DNA of 64,000 nt from Synchiropus splendidus (Eukaryota > Chordata > Actinopteri > Syngnathiformes > Callionymidae): assembly GCF_027744825.2 (NCBI RefSeq), contig NC_071348.1:3602563-3666562 (forward strand), read 5' to 3'. Below the pieces are notes generated by a model. The model saw only the letters and a list, made by a program, of their open reading frames with translations. It did no database searches and had not been told where the DNA came from. Position 1 is the first letter of the stretch, and the number at the start of each line of letters is the position of its first letter. Shown piece after piece: positions 51,201 to 60,650 of this stretch. A program made the position numbers and the translations under genes.

Positions 51201-54200
51201 CACCCCGTCCGTCACCTTCAGCAGTCTTTTTTTGTGCTCGGGAGGTAGCGAGCGAACCGCATCCACACGCAGCTATTTTGATTTGCGGTTGAGTCACTAA
51301 TATAATATTAGTTCTGGCCGTTCAGGCCGAGGAGGAGGGAGCGTAATAAGGTGGACTTCAAGGAGAAGGTATTTAGAAGGGGAATGGTCTGATGGCCATT
51401 TGTGAACTCGCTCCTTCTTTGAAAATGCCTGGATTTGCGAAGCTCCTAAACTCCAGGAGTAAATCTTTCACCACTCCACCCTCAATTTAAAGCCATTTTA
51501 AAAGCAGCAGTCGCATCCGAAGACTATTTTGAGCCACTGAGCGTGACGATGTACCCAAATGTTTCTACTTCCTGTACGACTCCAGACACTGCTGCCTGCA
51601 AATTGTTTCCAAAAGCTTTGCTATCAAGATGATCGCTGTCACAGTCAACATCATCTGGCCTGCTGAAGTGTAAATAGTTCTGCTCCAAGTGTATTAATCT
51701 TTCCAATTTGTTAAGCGTGTTGGCCATAAAAGTGAGGAGAACCCAGAGGGTCCTTGGGGGTTTTCAACTGACTGAATCACTTCTACGCACAGATTGTTCG
51801 GTGGCAACAACGGGAAAAGATCTGCCTCACGTCGGTGGTTTTTGCCAACCAGATCCAGTGCGATGGAAAAGTCAAGCAGGCTGGGAAGAGTCGGCTTCTT
51901 TGAATGTGATTCTCCTGCGCGATAACGGGATGACTGAGCGGGGGGACCATTAATTGGACAGCTGGACTTTGACTAATCACTCCAGAAAGGGCACATTGCC
52001 CCCAAGATGACAAACACTCATCTCAACTTATCGTCTGCCCCGGCCTGTGCCCTTGACCTCCATTAGTGTGTGTTTGTGTGGCTTTCCTCGTGACTCATTT
52101 CCCCTAAAATTGGATGCAAAACGCCCAAATATGAACTGAATAACCTACATTTGAACACAGTGGGCGTTAAATGTAGGCGGCCGCTAATGATTGTTTTTAT
52201 AGTCGACTTGGCGACACGTTAGATGACTAGTCGGCGTGTACGGGCTGTCTGACACGGCAACATGTCAGCCTGCAGCTCTGTATATACAGTATATAAAAAA
52301 GTATTAAAACTGTTGTTAACACTTGCACGGTGTTACATGCCGTTTTGAAACTTTATATTTCTGTTCAAATTGCTCAAAGGGCGGGGTGTCCTTTGATGTG
52401 TCCCATACTTGGAAGAGGTTGTAGCCTCAGCCATTTTGTTGTGCCAAGACAGGCCCTCTGAAATAGTGGGGTGGGGGAGCAATGCCAGGGCAGAGGTGCA
52501 TGTGACCTCAGGGAACACACCTTTTTGCTGTACAAGATTTTTGTTCATAAAGTTATTCTTTATTGTTAGTTGGTCTATATTCCTTCCTTTTTCATTTCCT
52601 TTAAAGTCAACAAGGATAGAATGTTACGTGTACTTATGATAATTTTATAGACAAATGAAAGTAGGCGGTGGAGAGTTAGGAGGGCGTGAGACGTTTACTC
52701 GAGAAGGAAGCGGCAATAACATGTTACGGGAAGACAAACTGCAAGTCAAGTCGCTTTTCTAAAAAAAGACGACTGTATGAACATGACTGTTTCCCCTGAG
52801 GTGACGCTTTAATGACATGCACAAAATTAATTTCCGTTTCTCACTCTCGCTATTCCTGCCATTCGTGTGTTTGCCGAGAAGAATGGGAGGGTAAACAAGT
52901 TTTGTCTCCAGTAGGCTGGATGCGGAAGATACGCCCTGAGGTGAAGGAGCCGGGGAAGACGACCGCAGGCGAAGACAGGAAGCTGACACGAGCGGCCCAT
53001 TGTCCTTGGCTTTGTCATTTCCTCCCCGGACGCCGCGACTGGCCCAGAGGAAGACAAGGTGAGGACGTGAAGCGACAGACTCAAGGAGAACGCAAAGACA
53101 AAACCAGGACGGGCGTCTGGAACTAAAAATAATGCCGAAAGGGGTCAAGTGTCGGCGGCGGTTTGTTACCTGTCGACTATGACTTCCTGCGTGGAGCGCG
53201 TTGCTGCTAATTTGCGAGCAGATGATAACAATGCCCCCGGACATTCTGCCAAGTCCTTTATCTGCCTTCACCCGCAAGCTGATTAGAGACAGGCAACACG
53301 ATGAGTCCCATTGTTTCCTGTCTCATTCCAGTTTCTCCTTCCAGACACGTTGCTCGCCGGAGGGAAGGGGGGTGATGGGTGGGGGGGTGGGGGGTGAATC
53401 TTTGTTTATAACCACGGTGGCATGTGTGCATGAGGTCTTCAGGATGAGGAGAAACAGCAGGCGACTGTTAACACTTTGATCCATCACTGTCCTGCTGCCC
53501 ACAAATGTTTGTCCCAGCAAGAATCTCCACTATTTTAAACAGTTGACAACCAGCACACACACATTCAACCTTACTTTCTTGACTTTATTCGTGATGATTT
53601 CTGGCTACTTCACTTCCCCTAACCTTAGTTATCGCCCCATTTCAAAAGGTTCCCTCAGCTTATTGCTGGAAAGCGGCACATGCAGTGTGACCTCTGACCT
53701 TCATGCCTACATGCAATTCTCCTTCTGTCCTCTAGGGGCATCAGAACCCCTCGGTCTGTCCTCCCCAAGCCATGCCTCCATCACCACCTTCACTACTGTG
53801 AGTCAAACGTCTCTTTACTTCATGTGTAACTTGTGATCCATTAATGACTAGAAAAATGCATTGAAGAGAATAATTGGCTAAGGTGACAGATGTTTCGATT
53901 AATTTCCTGCTTTTAAAATATGGAAGTAATGACTTACTTCCTTGTTTGGACAAACTTTAATATGTCTCATCAGTGAGCTTGTTTATTTGGTGGTTAAACT
54001 ATTTTATCATCCCGATAAGCGTCATTTTTTGGCGTAAACTGCTGGCTTTTTTAAGGCAGTTTGACTAGCGACGCCTGATAAATGACTTGTCACATGGAAA
54101 AGTCTGATCTTGCTTGGAAGAGAGTGGCGCCTTCTGCTGGGCCGCTGCTTCCTGACTGTGATGTAACACGACGACACGAGCGACACGGCAGGAGCACGGC

Positions 54201-56831
54201 CATTAAATAGAGGTCACATGGACAGGAAATCAAAGTAGGCCACGAATCATCTATATCTTCAACATGACTGGTCCTCTAAATAATTCAAGGCACTTCTGTT
54301 CAAGACTCAGCGCCGCTGACTTTTTGCTGCATCTGCACTACCGGGCAACTCTGCTCTCAGGCCAGCTGAAGTTTCTGGCACTTTCCTCCCTCAGTGTCTG
54401 TTTATATCGGGCAATAAAGCCGCCGCAGGAGGAGGGGAATCGGGGGGGAATCGAACTGTTTGAACATCAGTGACACGCATGTCCTTGGGAGAAGGCTCCT
54501 CTCATCTGTGACCCTCTCGCACAGTCTGAAAGAATGGCGTCTCATGAAATATGCACTGATTCCTCAAGCAAGCCTCTCGGGCCTCGGTGTCCAGAAACAA
54601 ATCAGCGCTGTGTGAGGGAAATATCTGGTAATGGGGAAGAGATGATGGTGATGGTGATGAGAGGAAAGGGCTTGTTCTTTGGTTTGAAGTACTGATGGAC
54701 TTCCTTTCAGCCAATACCAGCACATTAGAAACTCCCAAAGACTCAGCCCGAGGGTGCGAACGGCTTCTGTTTATGGAGTCCGACCTCATCACTGCCGCAC
54801 CGCAGTCGGCGCGACGGGAAAAGATGGCGATTACACGCAGTCTTTGGAGGTTAGCGAGAAGATTTAGGGTTCAGATTCAGCACGTAAGGCCTGGCAGCAG
54901 CCTCGCCGTGACGCCTTCACATTCCAACTGAAGCACCACTGAAAGCAACCGCAATTGTTAGCCACGCACTTTCACCTGAGCCACGTCTCCAGCTGCCCGG
55001 CGAGCGTTAAGCCTTCGGCGCGCTCATGTCTCCATGCTGAAAAGCAAGTGCTGTGAGACATTTTCCACAACATTCCGCCGTACAGCAAGAAAGAAGCGGC
55101 GACACAACTTAAGAGGACGGCAGAGAAACTTGTAATCTGGGCTCACAGCCTTTGAACTTGGCCCAATGAGACGCATGCGACCCAGAGCGAAAGGTTCCAC
55201 AGAAGAGCTCAGTGAAGATTACTCAGAATACTGATGCAGTGTGGAATCCAATTCCTCTGGGAGCCGAGCGGAAAGTAAATTGTCAGTGTGGCGCAGGACT
55301 ACATACATGCAAATGCACAAATATCAAAGCCAAGCGATGCTCCGTGGAAATACATTTCAGGCTGTTTGAGTGTGTGAGTCTGTGGGAGATGTGCACAATA
55401 AGTCTGATCCGGGATCTGTTACGTTCTAGTTGGTGCAGCTGTTACCGTTTTTCATCATGTGTGAGGAAAAAGTTGTGTGTCTGTGGGTGTTTATACTAGA
55501 GGGTGGGGGGGGTGCCACTGTCTGGCTACCGCCCTTTCTCATCCAGCTGTTGCTAGTCAGTCAGGGGTGCACCGGTGCCCCCCCCCAAACTCCCAGCTTT
55601 GAATAACCACGATGTAACTCATACATTTATCAGTTGAACGGCATCATGTGGTAGTCGGGAGGGGGGGAAACAGTGGTTAAGAACCAACAGAAAGTGCTTG
55701 AAGGGTTTATGAATTCCAGGCTATCTTTAGCTGTTTATCAGTGAGAGCGCAGACACCAGTTTTTAGCACCTCGGAAAGCGCTGATAAGTCAACAGTTGGT
55801 CCGTGTAAATGGCTGAAAGCTTTCTTCCATCAGTGTTAAATTAGTTGGAGTTAATCGCAGCAGATGCTCAGACAGGCTGCTTATGTTCATTGGTTAGTTT
55901 GATGCCTTTCTTCTGCTCCTGCCTGCTGAATCTCAGGAGCAGGTCCCCAGTTTTGGTGACTGACCCAGAGGGTCAAGCAGGCACGTGTTGCTGCTCCCCA
56001 GTCAAGGGGTACATTGATTTATCTCACGTAAATTGACTCAGAATGAACTGAAATGGAAAGAAATTCGATGACTCGTTGTATAAATGAAACTTCAGGCTAT
56101 GAAATGTTGACTTTTCACGGCGAAAATGAGCTCAGATTTGCTTGTCTCCATTATTTGCGCTCTGAACACAAACGCCGACCCTGGTGTTGGTCTCCTCTTA
56201 CGCACGGCGCGCAGTGGCCCCACATGAGTTCCACGCGTTTTCTCTTGACTGAAAAACCACAATGAAACATAAGCACGAGCAGAAACCTCGCTCATGCACG
56301 AGTTCTGATCGACGCTCTGCGCCCGTGGCCGCTCATCTTTACATCCGATGGACAGACTTGGAGCCTCGTGCGGGACTCGCACGCGATCCGCAGTCAACTC
56401 ACTCGGATGTCAGAGAATTCCACGCGTCTCTTATGAACGTTTCCTTCCGAACGGACGCAGGCATTGTTACACACGCGCGCAGATTCCCGTGGGTTCAAGT
56501 GAAACTTTCCGTTCGTGCGCGCATCATCCGCAACCTCAAGCTCATAAAACCCCCTGAGACTCTTCCACGGAAACTCTCGGCGCTATGGCCGTCAGCGGCT
56601 CTCGAGCATCCCTGATGTGATCAATGGATGTATTTTCAAACTCCGTCCACTCATGGGCACCGCGCGGCCGCGGATGGTGGCACTGCAGCATCCCCGCTCT
56701 GAGCAGCGGCGCGCCGGAGTGTTGCCGCAGCGCGCCGCCGTCCGCGCCAGCCCCACGCGGGAGTCTTCCGACAAGTAAATCGGTGACATACCTGTGACCA
56801 TAAGGCAAAAGATGAGGTATATCGCAGTCAT
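26792..56831 (-). CDS. kirrel3l: kirrel3-like (kin of IRRE-like / nephrin family adhesion protein), whole spliced coding region (15 exons)
   Basis: Single-pass Ig-superfamily adhesion protein acting at cell contacts (slit diaphragm, synapse, muscle or olfactory wiring depending on paralogue). On the - strand the exons 56831-56792, 37588-37433, 36526-36377, 35424-35267, 33360-33210, 33139-33034, 32925-32777, 32444-32317, 31059-30933, 30858-30758, 29590-29392, 27986-27879, 27770-27661, 27509-27420 and 27286-26792 join in consistent phase to 2268 nt, 755 residues plus stop (human KIRREL1 757, KIRREL3 778). Layout: signal peptide 1-18, Ig1-Ig5 about 20-488, membrane helix about 490-515, tail to 755 ending THV. 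Paralogue evidence is mixed: [15 protein letters not shown] and [10 protein letters not shown] are KIRREL3-like, while [17 protein letters not shown] and [10 protein letters not shown] are as much KIRREL1-like. Linkage to st14 favours kirrel3. Short introns (70-332 nt) show nothing unless listed. Confidence 0.9.
27420..27509 (-). CDS. kirrel3l: kirrel3-like exon 14: acidic tail segment
   Basis: A 90-nt, phase 0-0 exon encoding [20 protein letters not shown] then [10 protein letters not shown]. Because it is frame-neutral it could be skipped as a cassette. Acceptor cccttcag, donor gtaaaa. Confidence 0.85.
27661..27770 (-). CDS. kirrel3l: kirrel3-like exon 13: juxtamembrane tail
   Basis: Encodes [20 protein letters not shown] then [25 protein letters not shown] aligns with KIRREL3 NDIRVEIVH and KIRREL1 LDIKVETVN. 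Donor gtaagt. Confidence 0.93.
27771..27878 (-). other. kirrel3l: kirrel3-like intron 12: 108-nt intron, stop-free in frame
   Basis: Between gtgagc and cccgcag, 108 nt. Read in the frame of exon 12 it is open and would insert 36 residues rich in Pro, Arg and Gly (including [16 protein letters not shown]) right after the membrane helix. Known family members join these exons directly, so splicing is the default call. Confidence 0.7.
27879..27986 (-). CDS. kirrel3l: kirrel3-like exon 12: transmembrane helix
   Basis: Encodes [20 protein letters not shown] then [16 protein letters not shown]: a Gly-rich hydrophobic helix of about 26 residues followed by cysteines (possible palmitoylation sites) and basic residues, as expected for a type I protein. 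Donor gtgagc. Confidence 0.93.
27987..29391 (-). other. kirrel3l: kirrel3-like intron 11 (1405 nt)
   Basis: Contains a LINE fragment at 28722-28905 (listed separately). Near 29345-29368 the words aatcagaatcagaa (minus strand) resemble a fish LINE tail. Otherwise nothing recognised. Confidence 0.5.
28722..28905 (+). mobile_element. LINE ORF2 fragment in kirrel3-like intron 11
   Basis: In the + direction it reads [20 protein letters not shown] then [20 protein letters not shown], clearly the ORF2 segment of fish LINEs whose usual form is [28 protein letters not shown]. It lies antisense to the host gene and covers the ORF part missing from the fragment at 16.9 kb. Confidence 0.7.
29392..29590 (-). 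CDS. kirrel3l: kirrel3-like exon 11: Ig domain 5, second part
   Basis: Encodes [20 protein letters not shown] then [40 protein letters not shown] and VTLKEQ. SGTSGRY and YNCTAWN.FG are family hallmarks. The linker to the membrane is short, as in KIRREL1. Donor gtacaa. Confidence 0.95.
29591..30757 (-). other. kirrel3l: kirrel3-like intron 10 (1167 nt)
   Basis: No exon, repeat family or RNA gene recognised. Confidence 0.5.
30758..30858 (-). CDS. kirrel3l: kirrel3-like exon 10: Ig domain 5, first part
   Basis: Encodes [20 protein letters not shown] then [19 protein letters not shown] and the PPPDKI end match the family (PPIISS, PPPDRI). Separated from exon 9 by 74 nt. Confidence 0.94.
30933..31059 (-). 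CDS. kirrel3l: kirrel3-like exon 9: Ig domain 4, second part
   Basis: Encodes [20 protein letters not shown] then [20 protein letters not shown] and VNG. The PRIGVAER motif equals human KIRREL1; human KIRREL3 has PRVGAGER. Donor gtgagc. Confidence 0.96.
31060..32316 (-). other. kirrel3l: kirrel3-like intron 8 (1257 nt)
   Basis: Contains a (CACT)n run at 31218-31242. Nothing else recognised. Confidence 0.5.
32317..32444 (-). CDS. kirrel3l: kirrel3-like exon 8: Ig domain 4, first part
   Basis: Encodes [20 protein letters not shown] then [20 protein letters not shown] and [12 protein letters not shown] is the KIRREL3-type core. Donor gtgagg. Confidence 0.95.
32643..32664. repeat. (AT)n microsatellite in kirrel3-like intron 7
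   Basis: Uninterrupted AT dinucleotides, followed by a T-run. Confidence 0.9.
32777..32925 (-). CDS. kirrel3l: kirrel3-like exon 7: Ig domain 3, second part
   Basis: Encodes [20 protein letters not shown] then [20 protein letters not shown] and [24 protein letters not shown] and GSTNVSTLV in human KIRREL1 are near-identical. Donor gtaagt. Confidence 0.96.
33034..33139 (-). CDS. kirrel3l: kirrel3-like exon 6: Ig domain 3, first part
   Basis: Encodes (H)[20 protein letters not shown] then [14 protein letters not shown]. Matches the family segment HPP.V.LSVEPQ..., with the first Ig3 cysteine. Separated from exon 5 by only 70 nt. Confidence 0.94.
33210..33360 (-). CDS. kirrel3l: kirrel3-like exon 5: Ig domain 2, second part
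   Basis: Encodes [20 protein letters not shown], then [20 protein letters not shown] and SVTINVQ. The pattern DGKRE..S.L.I.P is shared with human KIRREL1 and 3; YTCRV carries the second Ig2 cysteine. Donor gtgagt. Confidence 0.95.
33361..35266 (-). other. kirrel3l: kirrel3-like intron 4 (1906 nt)
   Basis: AT-rich at 33650-34150. A G-run (about 34990-35003) could form unusual structure. No exon recognised. Confidence 0.5.
35267..35424 (-). CDS. kirrel3l: kirrel3-like exon 4: Ig domain 2, first part
   Basis: Acceptor gcttcacag, donor gtaccg. Encodes [20 protein letters not shown] then [20 protein letters not shown] and [19 protein letters not shown] matches the KIRREL1/3 Ig2 core and contains an N-glycosylation site. 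Confidence 0.95.
35425..37432 (-). other. kirrel3l: kirrel3-like introns 2 and 3 (906 and 952 nt) flanking exon 3
   Basis: No repeat family or alternative exon recognised on either side of exon 3 (36377-36526). Confidence 0.5.
36377..36526 (-). CDS. kirrel3l: kirrel3-like exon 3: Ig domain 1, second part
   Basis: Acceptor ttcatgcag, donor gtaaga. Encodes [20 protein letters not shown] then [20 protein letters not shown] and [15 protein letters not shown] holds the second Ig1 cysteine. Confidence 0.95.
37433..37588 (-). CDS. kirrel3l: kirrel3-like exon 2: Ig domain 1, first part
   Basis: Acceptor tcttccag, donor gtacag. Encodes [20 protein letters not shown] then [33 protein letters not shown] is identical to human KIRREL3; the [10 protein letters not shown] block is the Ig1 surface that mediates binding in this family. 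Confidence 0.95.
41990..42170. repeat. Interspersed repeat with hairpin-forming arms
   Basis: Arms at 42062-42079 (cgggtttttgttccaacc) and 42123-42140 (ggttggaataaaaacctg) are complementary at 16 of 18 positions, 43 nt apart. The words 'ttttgttccaaccaatcag' and 'ggttggaataaaaacctg' are familiar from an old vertebrate interspersed repeat family; exact class not recalled. Confidence 0.5.
45459..45511. promoter_or_regulatory. Cluster of TAAT/ATTA homeodomain-type motifs
   Basis: Within about 53 nt there are seven or more TAAT or ATTA cores (gattaatgaataaatgatta then atgagtgaactaattaattg). Could be a homeodomain-binding enhancer element or merely AT-rich sequence. Confidence 0.25.
45820..45915 (+). 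repeat. Dispersed repeat, copy A
   Basis: Shares gttttgaaactt, aattgct.aaa and gtgtcctttgatgtg in the same order with 52338-52420, with small indels. Unclassified. Confidence 0.5.
52190..52420 (+). repeat. Dispersed repeat, copy B, with possible DNA-transposon end
   Basis: Direct-orientation partner of 45820-45915 (gttttgaaactt ... gtgtcctttgatgtg). Just upstream, tagtcgacttggcgacacgt and gatgactagtcgg resemble the tagtcgact words of fish hAT-like short elements, so both may be parts of one element. Confidence 0.4.
56792..56831 (-). CDS. kirrel3l: kirrel3-like exon 1: start codon and signal peptide
   Basis: Reads [13 protein letters not shown] plus one base before donor gtatgt; joined to exon 2 it gives [18 protein letters not shown], a plausible signal peptide with a cleavage site at TQA. 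The -3 base is A, a good start context. An in-frame upstream ATG at 56894 would add 21 residues (MILRRSPGVAIFQRIGVGATK) less typical of a signal peptide. Chosen on phase, donor and hydrophobic core; no transcript evidence. Confidence 0.65.
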
Positions 56832-57086
56832 TTTGGTCGCTCCGACGCCGATCCGCTGGAATATCGCCACACCGGGACTCCTCCGCAATATCATCCACTT
56901 GAATCCAACCCGCGTGTTCCAGGTGCCAGTCAGCGCGCCATGGCTGGTAACTTTCCTCTGCTCTGTTTCTGATAGTCCACGCGTGAAATCAGAGGCTCTT
57001 CCACAGTCCACTCGGCTGGTTCATGCTGCGCACGGATGCGCTCTCTCCTCCGCGCTAGTGATGAAGTTTCCTCTCGGTCCACTCCA

Positions 57087-57116
57087 CTCTCTCTCCTCTC
57101 TCTCTCTCTCTCTCTC
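57087..57116. repeat. (CT)n tract upstream of kirrel3-like exon 1
   Basis: CT-rich on the + strand, so GA-rich on the coding strand, about 255-285 nt upstream of the start codon; may lie in the promoter or 5' UTR. Confidence 0.85.
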
Positions 57117-57360
57117 GCTCTGTGCCGGTCTTCCCCTGACGGTCCTCTCTGTTTAGTCCTCACTCGCTTTCGCCAATGGGAGACGCGCGTTGACAGTCAC
57201 ACTGGTAGCAGGGGTTCACCAAATTTGGCAGGAGCTGAGTGGAAAGAACTCTTCTGCTTCAGGGGGGCAGCGCATCCCCCCCTCCCCTCCCCTCCCCTCT
57301 GCCTGAGGGTGAGCCCCATTGGCTGGAGGGTCATGAGGGGGAGGGTCTTTTAAACCGCTT

Positions 57361-60300
57361 TGAATCCAGGAAAACAAGAATGTATCTGCTCGCTGCAGTT
57401 GACACGAGAAATGAAATTATGAATCACATCTGAACCTCGTTTAATCGCACTAAATCACTTTTTTATCTGCTCTTAACAACTTAAAGGAAGAGTTTATCTT
57501 TGCCAGAGTTTTGCGATTAATCGTGAGTTAACTCTGGAGAAGTGCGATTCAATGAGGTTAAAAAAGGCAACAAATGAAGAATAGTCGTGTTCCTGTCTAC
57601 GTTTGCTGTCAACTGTGCTGATGCAGTGTGACAACGACTATGGTCATGTCAATAGATTAAAATGTTCATCTCAATGAATCATACGGAAACTGCATTAACT
57701 CACCATTCATGGCAAATGAATGGCATAGTTTGCATCTGTTTGACATGCTGCAAACATGAGTGAACTCCAACAACCCAACAGAACAGATGCGCTCAAGAAC
57801 ATTTCTTCAGAATCACCTCACCTCAACAACATGCTGACAGCCAAACGTTGGACACATTATTGGCCACAAAGAAATCAAATATTCAAACCACCCACAGTTC
57901 ATGTGTTGTTTTCAGCAAACAAGCAACTGCATGAAAAATGACGGACTTTATGGAGAACAAATCAGGAAAACATTTTGTTTTGAAAGGAAAACTGAAGGAA
58001 CAAATGATACATAGACCTTCAATAAGTGACTGAACCACCGGATGTTGTTTAGCTTTTGTTGTCGGGTTGGATAATCAGATTGTTGGGATTGAATGAGTTC
58101 ATTTTTCATATTCGTCTTGGTCAACACTGTTGTTCCTTCTGAATAATTACAGCTGGAGAGTCCAAGGCCATCATGAGTCGCCACACGCTAATTGGTTAGC
58201 ATTGAGAGAATAGCTCAACATACAAAAGTAGTCTGCCATTTTTTTTTTGTCAAGCTAAATCACAACCTCTTTAACTGCATTGTACTCCTTGAGTCAACAA
58301 GGTCCTCCGGGATTCAGCACAGATTCCTCTTTTACCACGGCTACGTGACAGCTTTCATCACCGATGTAGCATATTTGAATTCACCCATGTTGCCGCTAGC
58401 TGTCACGCTAGCTGTCATGAAAGTGGTAGTTTTTGGTTGAACAACAGAGCACAGACTCCTTTGATGTCTTCAGAAGCGTATTTGATTTCAATAGGGACCT
58501 AATCTTGAATCATTTCATGCGTAATGTAGGTGAAAATCACACGCCGTTTTTAGTTTTCCACTTGCTGTCAACGGTCGCGCGGCGTCTGCAAGGGACTTCC
58601 TGTTGACACTGGCATTGTAATTGTGTGTATTCAAACGTGGATTTGTAGGTGGAAGGTTGTCCTAATGGAGATCACCATTCCATTACTTACGAAACGTCTG
58701 GCTCATTTCCAGCCACCTGATTGGTTCTCGGCGATGCATCTATCAGAGGCGCCATGTCAAACGCGCTCCAAGCCAAACGCGCTCGCAGATGACAAGCTAA
58801 GCAAATAGCGCTTCCTTTCTTGTTGCTGGTATTAAAGGCGTGTTTGGCGGCTCGCGGGGAAGGCGGCGCTCCCATCAGCGCGATGGTGTCCAGAGCGCGG
58901 TGAGCCAAGAAAGTTTTTAGCAAACACAGTAGAACTTTGTGCTCTTAAGGTATTAACAATTAGTGGCTGTCTAATTTTTCTGGCAAACTGCTGAAATGGC
59001 TCTTTCATGGCGCTGCCAAGGTTGATGGCCCACTGCTGGCAACGCACGGCGGCCGGCTGGCGGGAGAAAACACCTATAGAACTGGGTTGGATGAAGCTGC
59101 GATCAGGTAAACTGCGGCTGATATTTCACCTTGAAGAGCCGTTTCTTTTACAGCGCGAGGCGACGTGGTGATACGCAGCTACATACATCACACGTTGCAT
59201 TATGAAGCAGAACAAATGGGATCATTATGAAGCCACGTGGAGATGTAAACACTTTTTAAATGTGGTTTGTTTATGCACCTACATGTTCGTTCAGCCAAAC
59301 ACGGCTTGTTTCTTTCCTTCCCTTTGATTCTGCAAATTCAGTTTATCTTCCCCGAACACTCCTCCCTCACTTAAAATTCAACTCCAATTTCACCGTCATA
59401 AATAATTCGCTATCGAACGCCGACTTATGTCTGGCTCTCTCACGCTGATGTAGAAGTGAGTCTGGACACGGTGGTCGGACGCACGCTTGTTTACTGCGCT
59501 GAAACTTTCATGAGACTGCGTTTACAATTCTGAGTATGAGAGTTTCTACGTCGTGGGATGAAACCATGTAGCGCTAGTTGCTTCACGTGCGAGAGGCAGA
59601 AGGACGTTTGCAATTGATCTGTCTTGCCTTCTCCTGGAAGCTTCACATCATGGTGGAGGTCTCCACCGAGTCCGGTCCGTCTTCACCTCCAGGTCTAGAA
59701 GTGGAGCAACCTACTCGGCTCAGATGCTCTACACCGCGTCTCTGACAGATGCGTGAGCTACCTTTTATAATGAACTATCACTCAACTGAAAGGCAGCGTC
59801 ATGAATAGAGCAGCACCAGGAGGCACAGTGACATTGGGGGGTTCCTCACATGTGCAACAGAAAAGACAAACACAAGGAAAGTAAAAACAACCAACCGACC
59901 CCCGCAGCACAAATGGTGATGTATATGGCGGTTATAAAAATATCTAGGTATTCAAAGACAACAATCTAGAGGACTGTGTTTGCAATTGAAATTTTTCACA
60001 TATTACCAGATATAATGGAAATAAATAAGGTAAAATAAAGGTCAATATATTTTTCTAAACCTATTCATTTTTTCCAGGTTTATTTTTCCATATTAATTCC
60101 CTCATTTTGCATTTCCTTATTTGTAATTTGTGGATGTATGAATTAAAAACAATTATTACACGCAACAGCAATGAAAGTTTTAAATAAACTACTATGATAC
60201 ATTTACAAACCTTTTTTTTTTTTTAAATAAAATAAGTTGGAAGAGGAAATTTGTCTATGGCTCAGCAACAATTGAATACCGAACATACAGAGGTTAAGAC

Positions 60301-60530
60301 GGGCGGATATCAAACTAGTGGTAATTAAAATGAAGATAAGTCAATTAGTAGTTAGATTAATGGTTTATTTACTTAGCTTTTTAGATGAACAATTAAAAAA
60401 AAATGAAAGAATTTCCAACATTACTGATAATTCTGCCTGTTTTCAAAGCATGTTTAGGTTTGTCTTATGCGTTCAATGGTAATAAAACATGTTGTTGGGG
60501 TCAAACACTCGTCCTGTCATGTCAGTTTCC
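57361..60530. other. Upstream flank of kirrel3-like, no gene supported
   Basis: AT-rich in 59900-60460, with T- and A-runs. No exon-like stretch recognised. May contain kirrel3-like upstream regulatory DNA. Confidence 0.5.
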
Positions 60531-60534
60531 TTCT

Positions 60535-60650
60535 GGTTTTCTGGTTTCCTCCCACAGTTAAGAAGCCAAACATTGTCCAGAGTGGCCTGTGCCTCTCACC
60601 CCGGGTGGCTGGGATGGGCTGTCAGTGGTTATCCTGTTTTCTCTCAGAAA
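60535..60650 (+). repeat. Degenerate fish interspersed-repeat fragment
   Basis: The words ggtttcctcccacag, gtgcctctcaccccgg and gctgggatgggct occur in the order of a very common fish repeat ('...cgcctctcgcccggtggctgggatgggctccag'). Recognised from memory; edges uncertain. Confidence 0.45.

Larger units (their letters stand above)
37589..56791 (-). other. kirrel3l: kirrel3-like intron 1 (19.2 kb)
   Basis: A very long first intron, typical of neuronal adhesion genes that keep enhancers there. I found no nested gene on either strand. It holds a hairpin-forming repeat (41990-42170), a homologous repeat pair (45820-45915 and 52338-52420), a TAAT-motif cluster (45459-45511), C-rich (42911-42934) and G-rich (53361-53395) tracts, and long non-repetitive stretches that could contain conserved non-coding elements. 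Confidence 0.6.
56640..57360 (-). promoter_or_regulatory. kirrel3l: Candidate kirrel3-like CpG-rich promoter region
   Basis: The stretch 56650-56770, just inside intron 1, is dense in CpG (ggccgcgg, ggcgcgcc, gcgcgccgccg). Upstream of exon 1 are a CT/GA tract at 57087-57116, CCAAT boxes in both orientations (57170 and 57313) and a run of CCCCT GC-box-like words at 57276-57300. No start site can be assigned. Confidence 0.4.
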
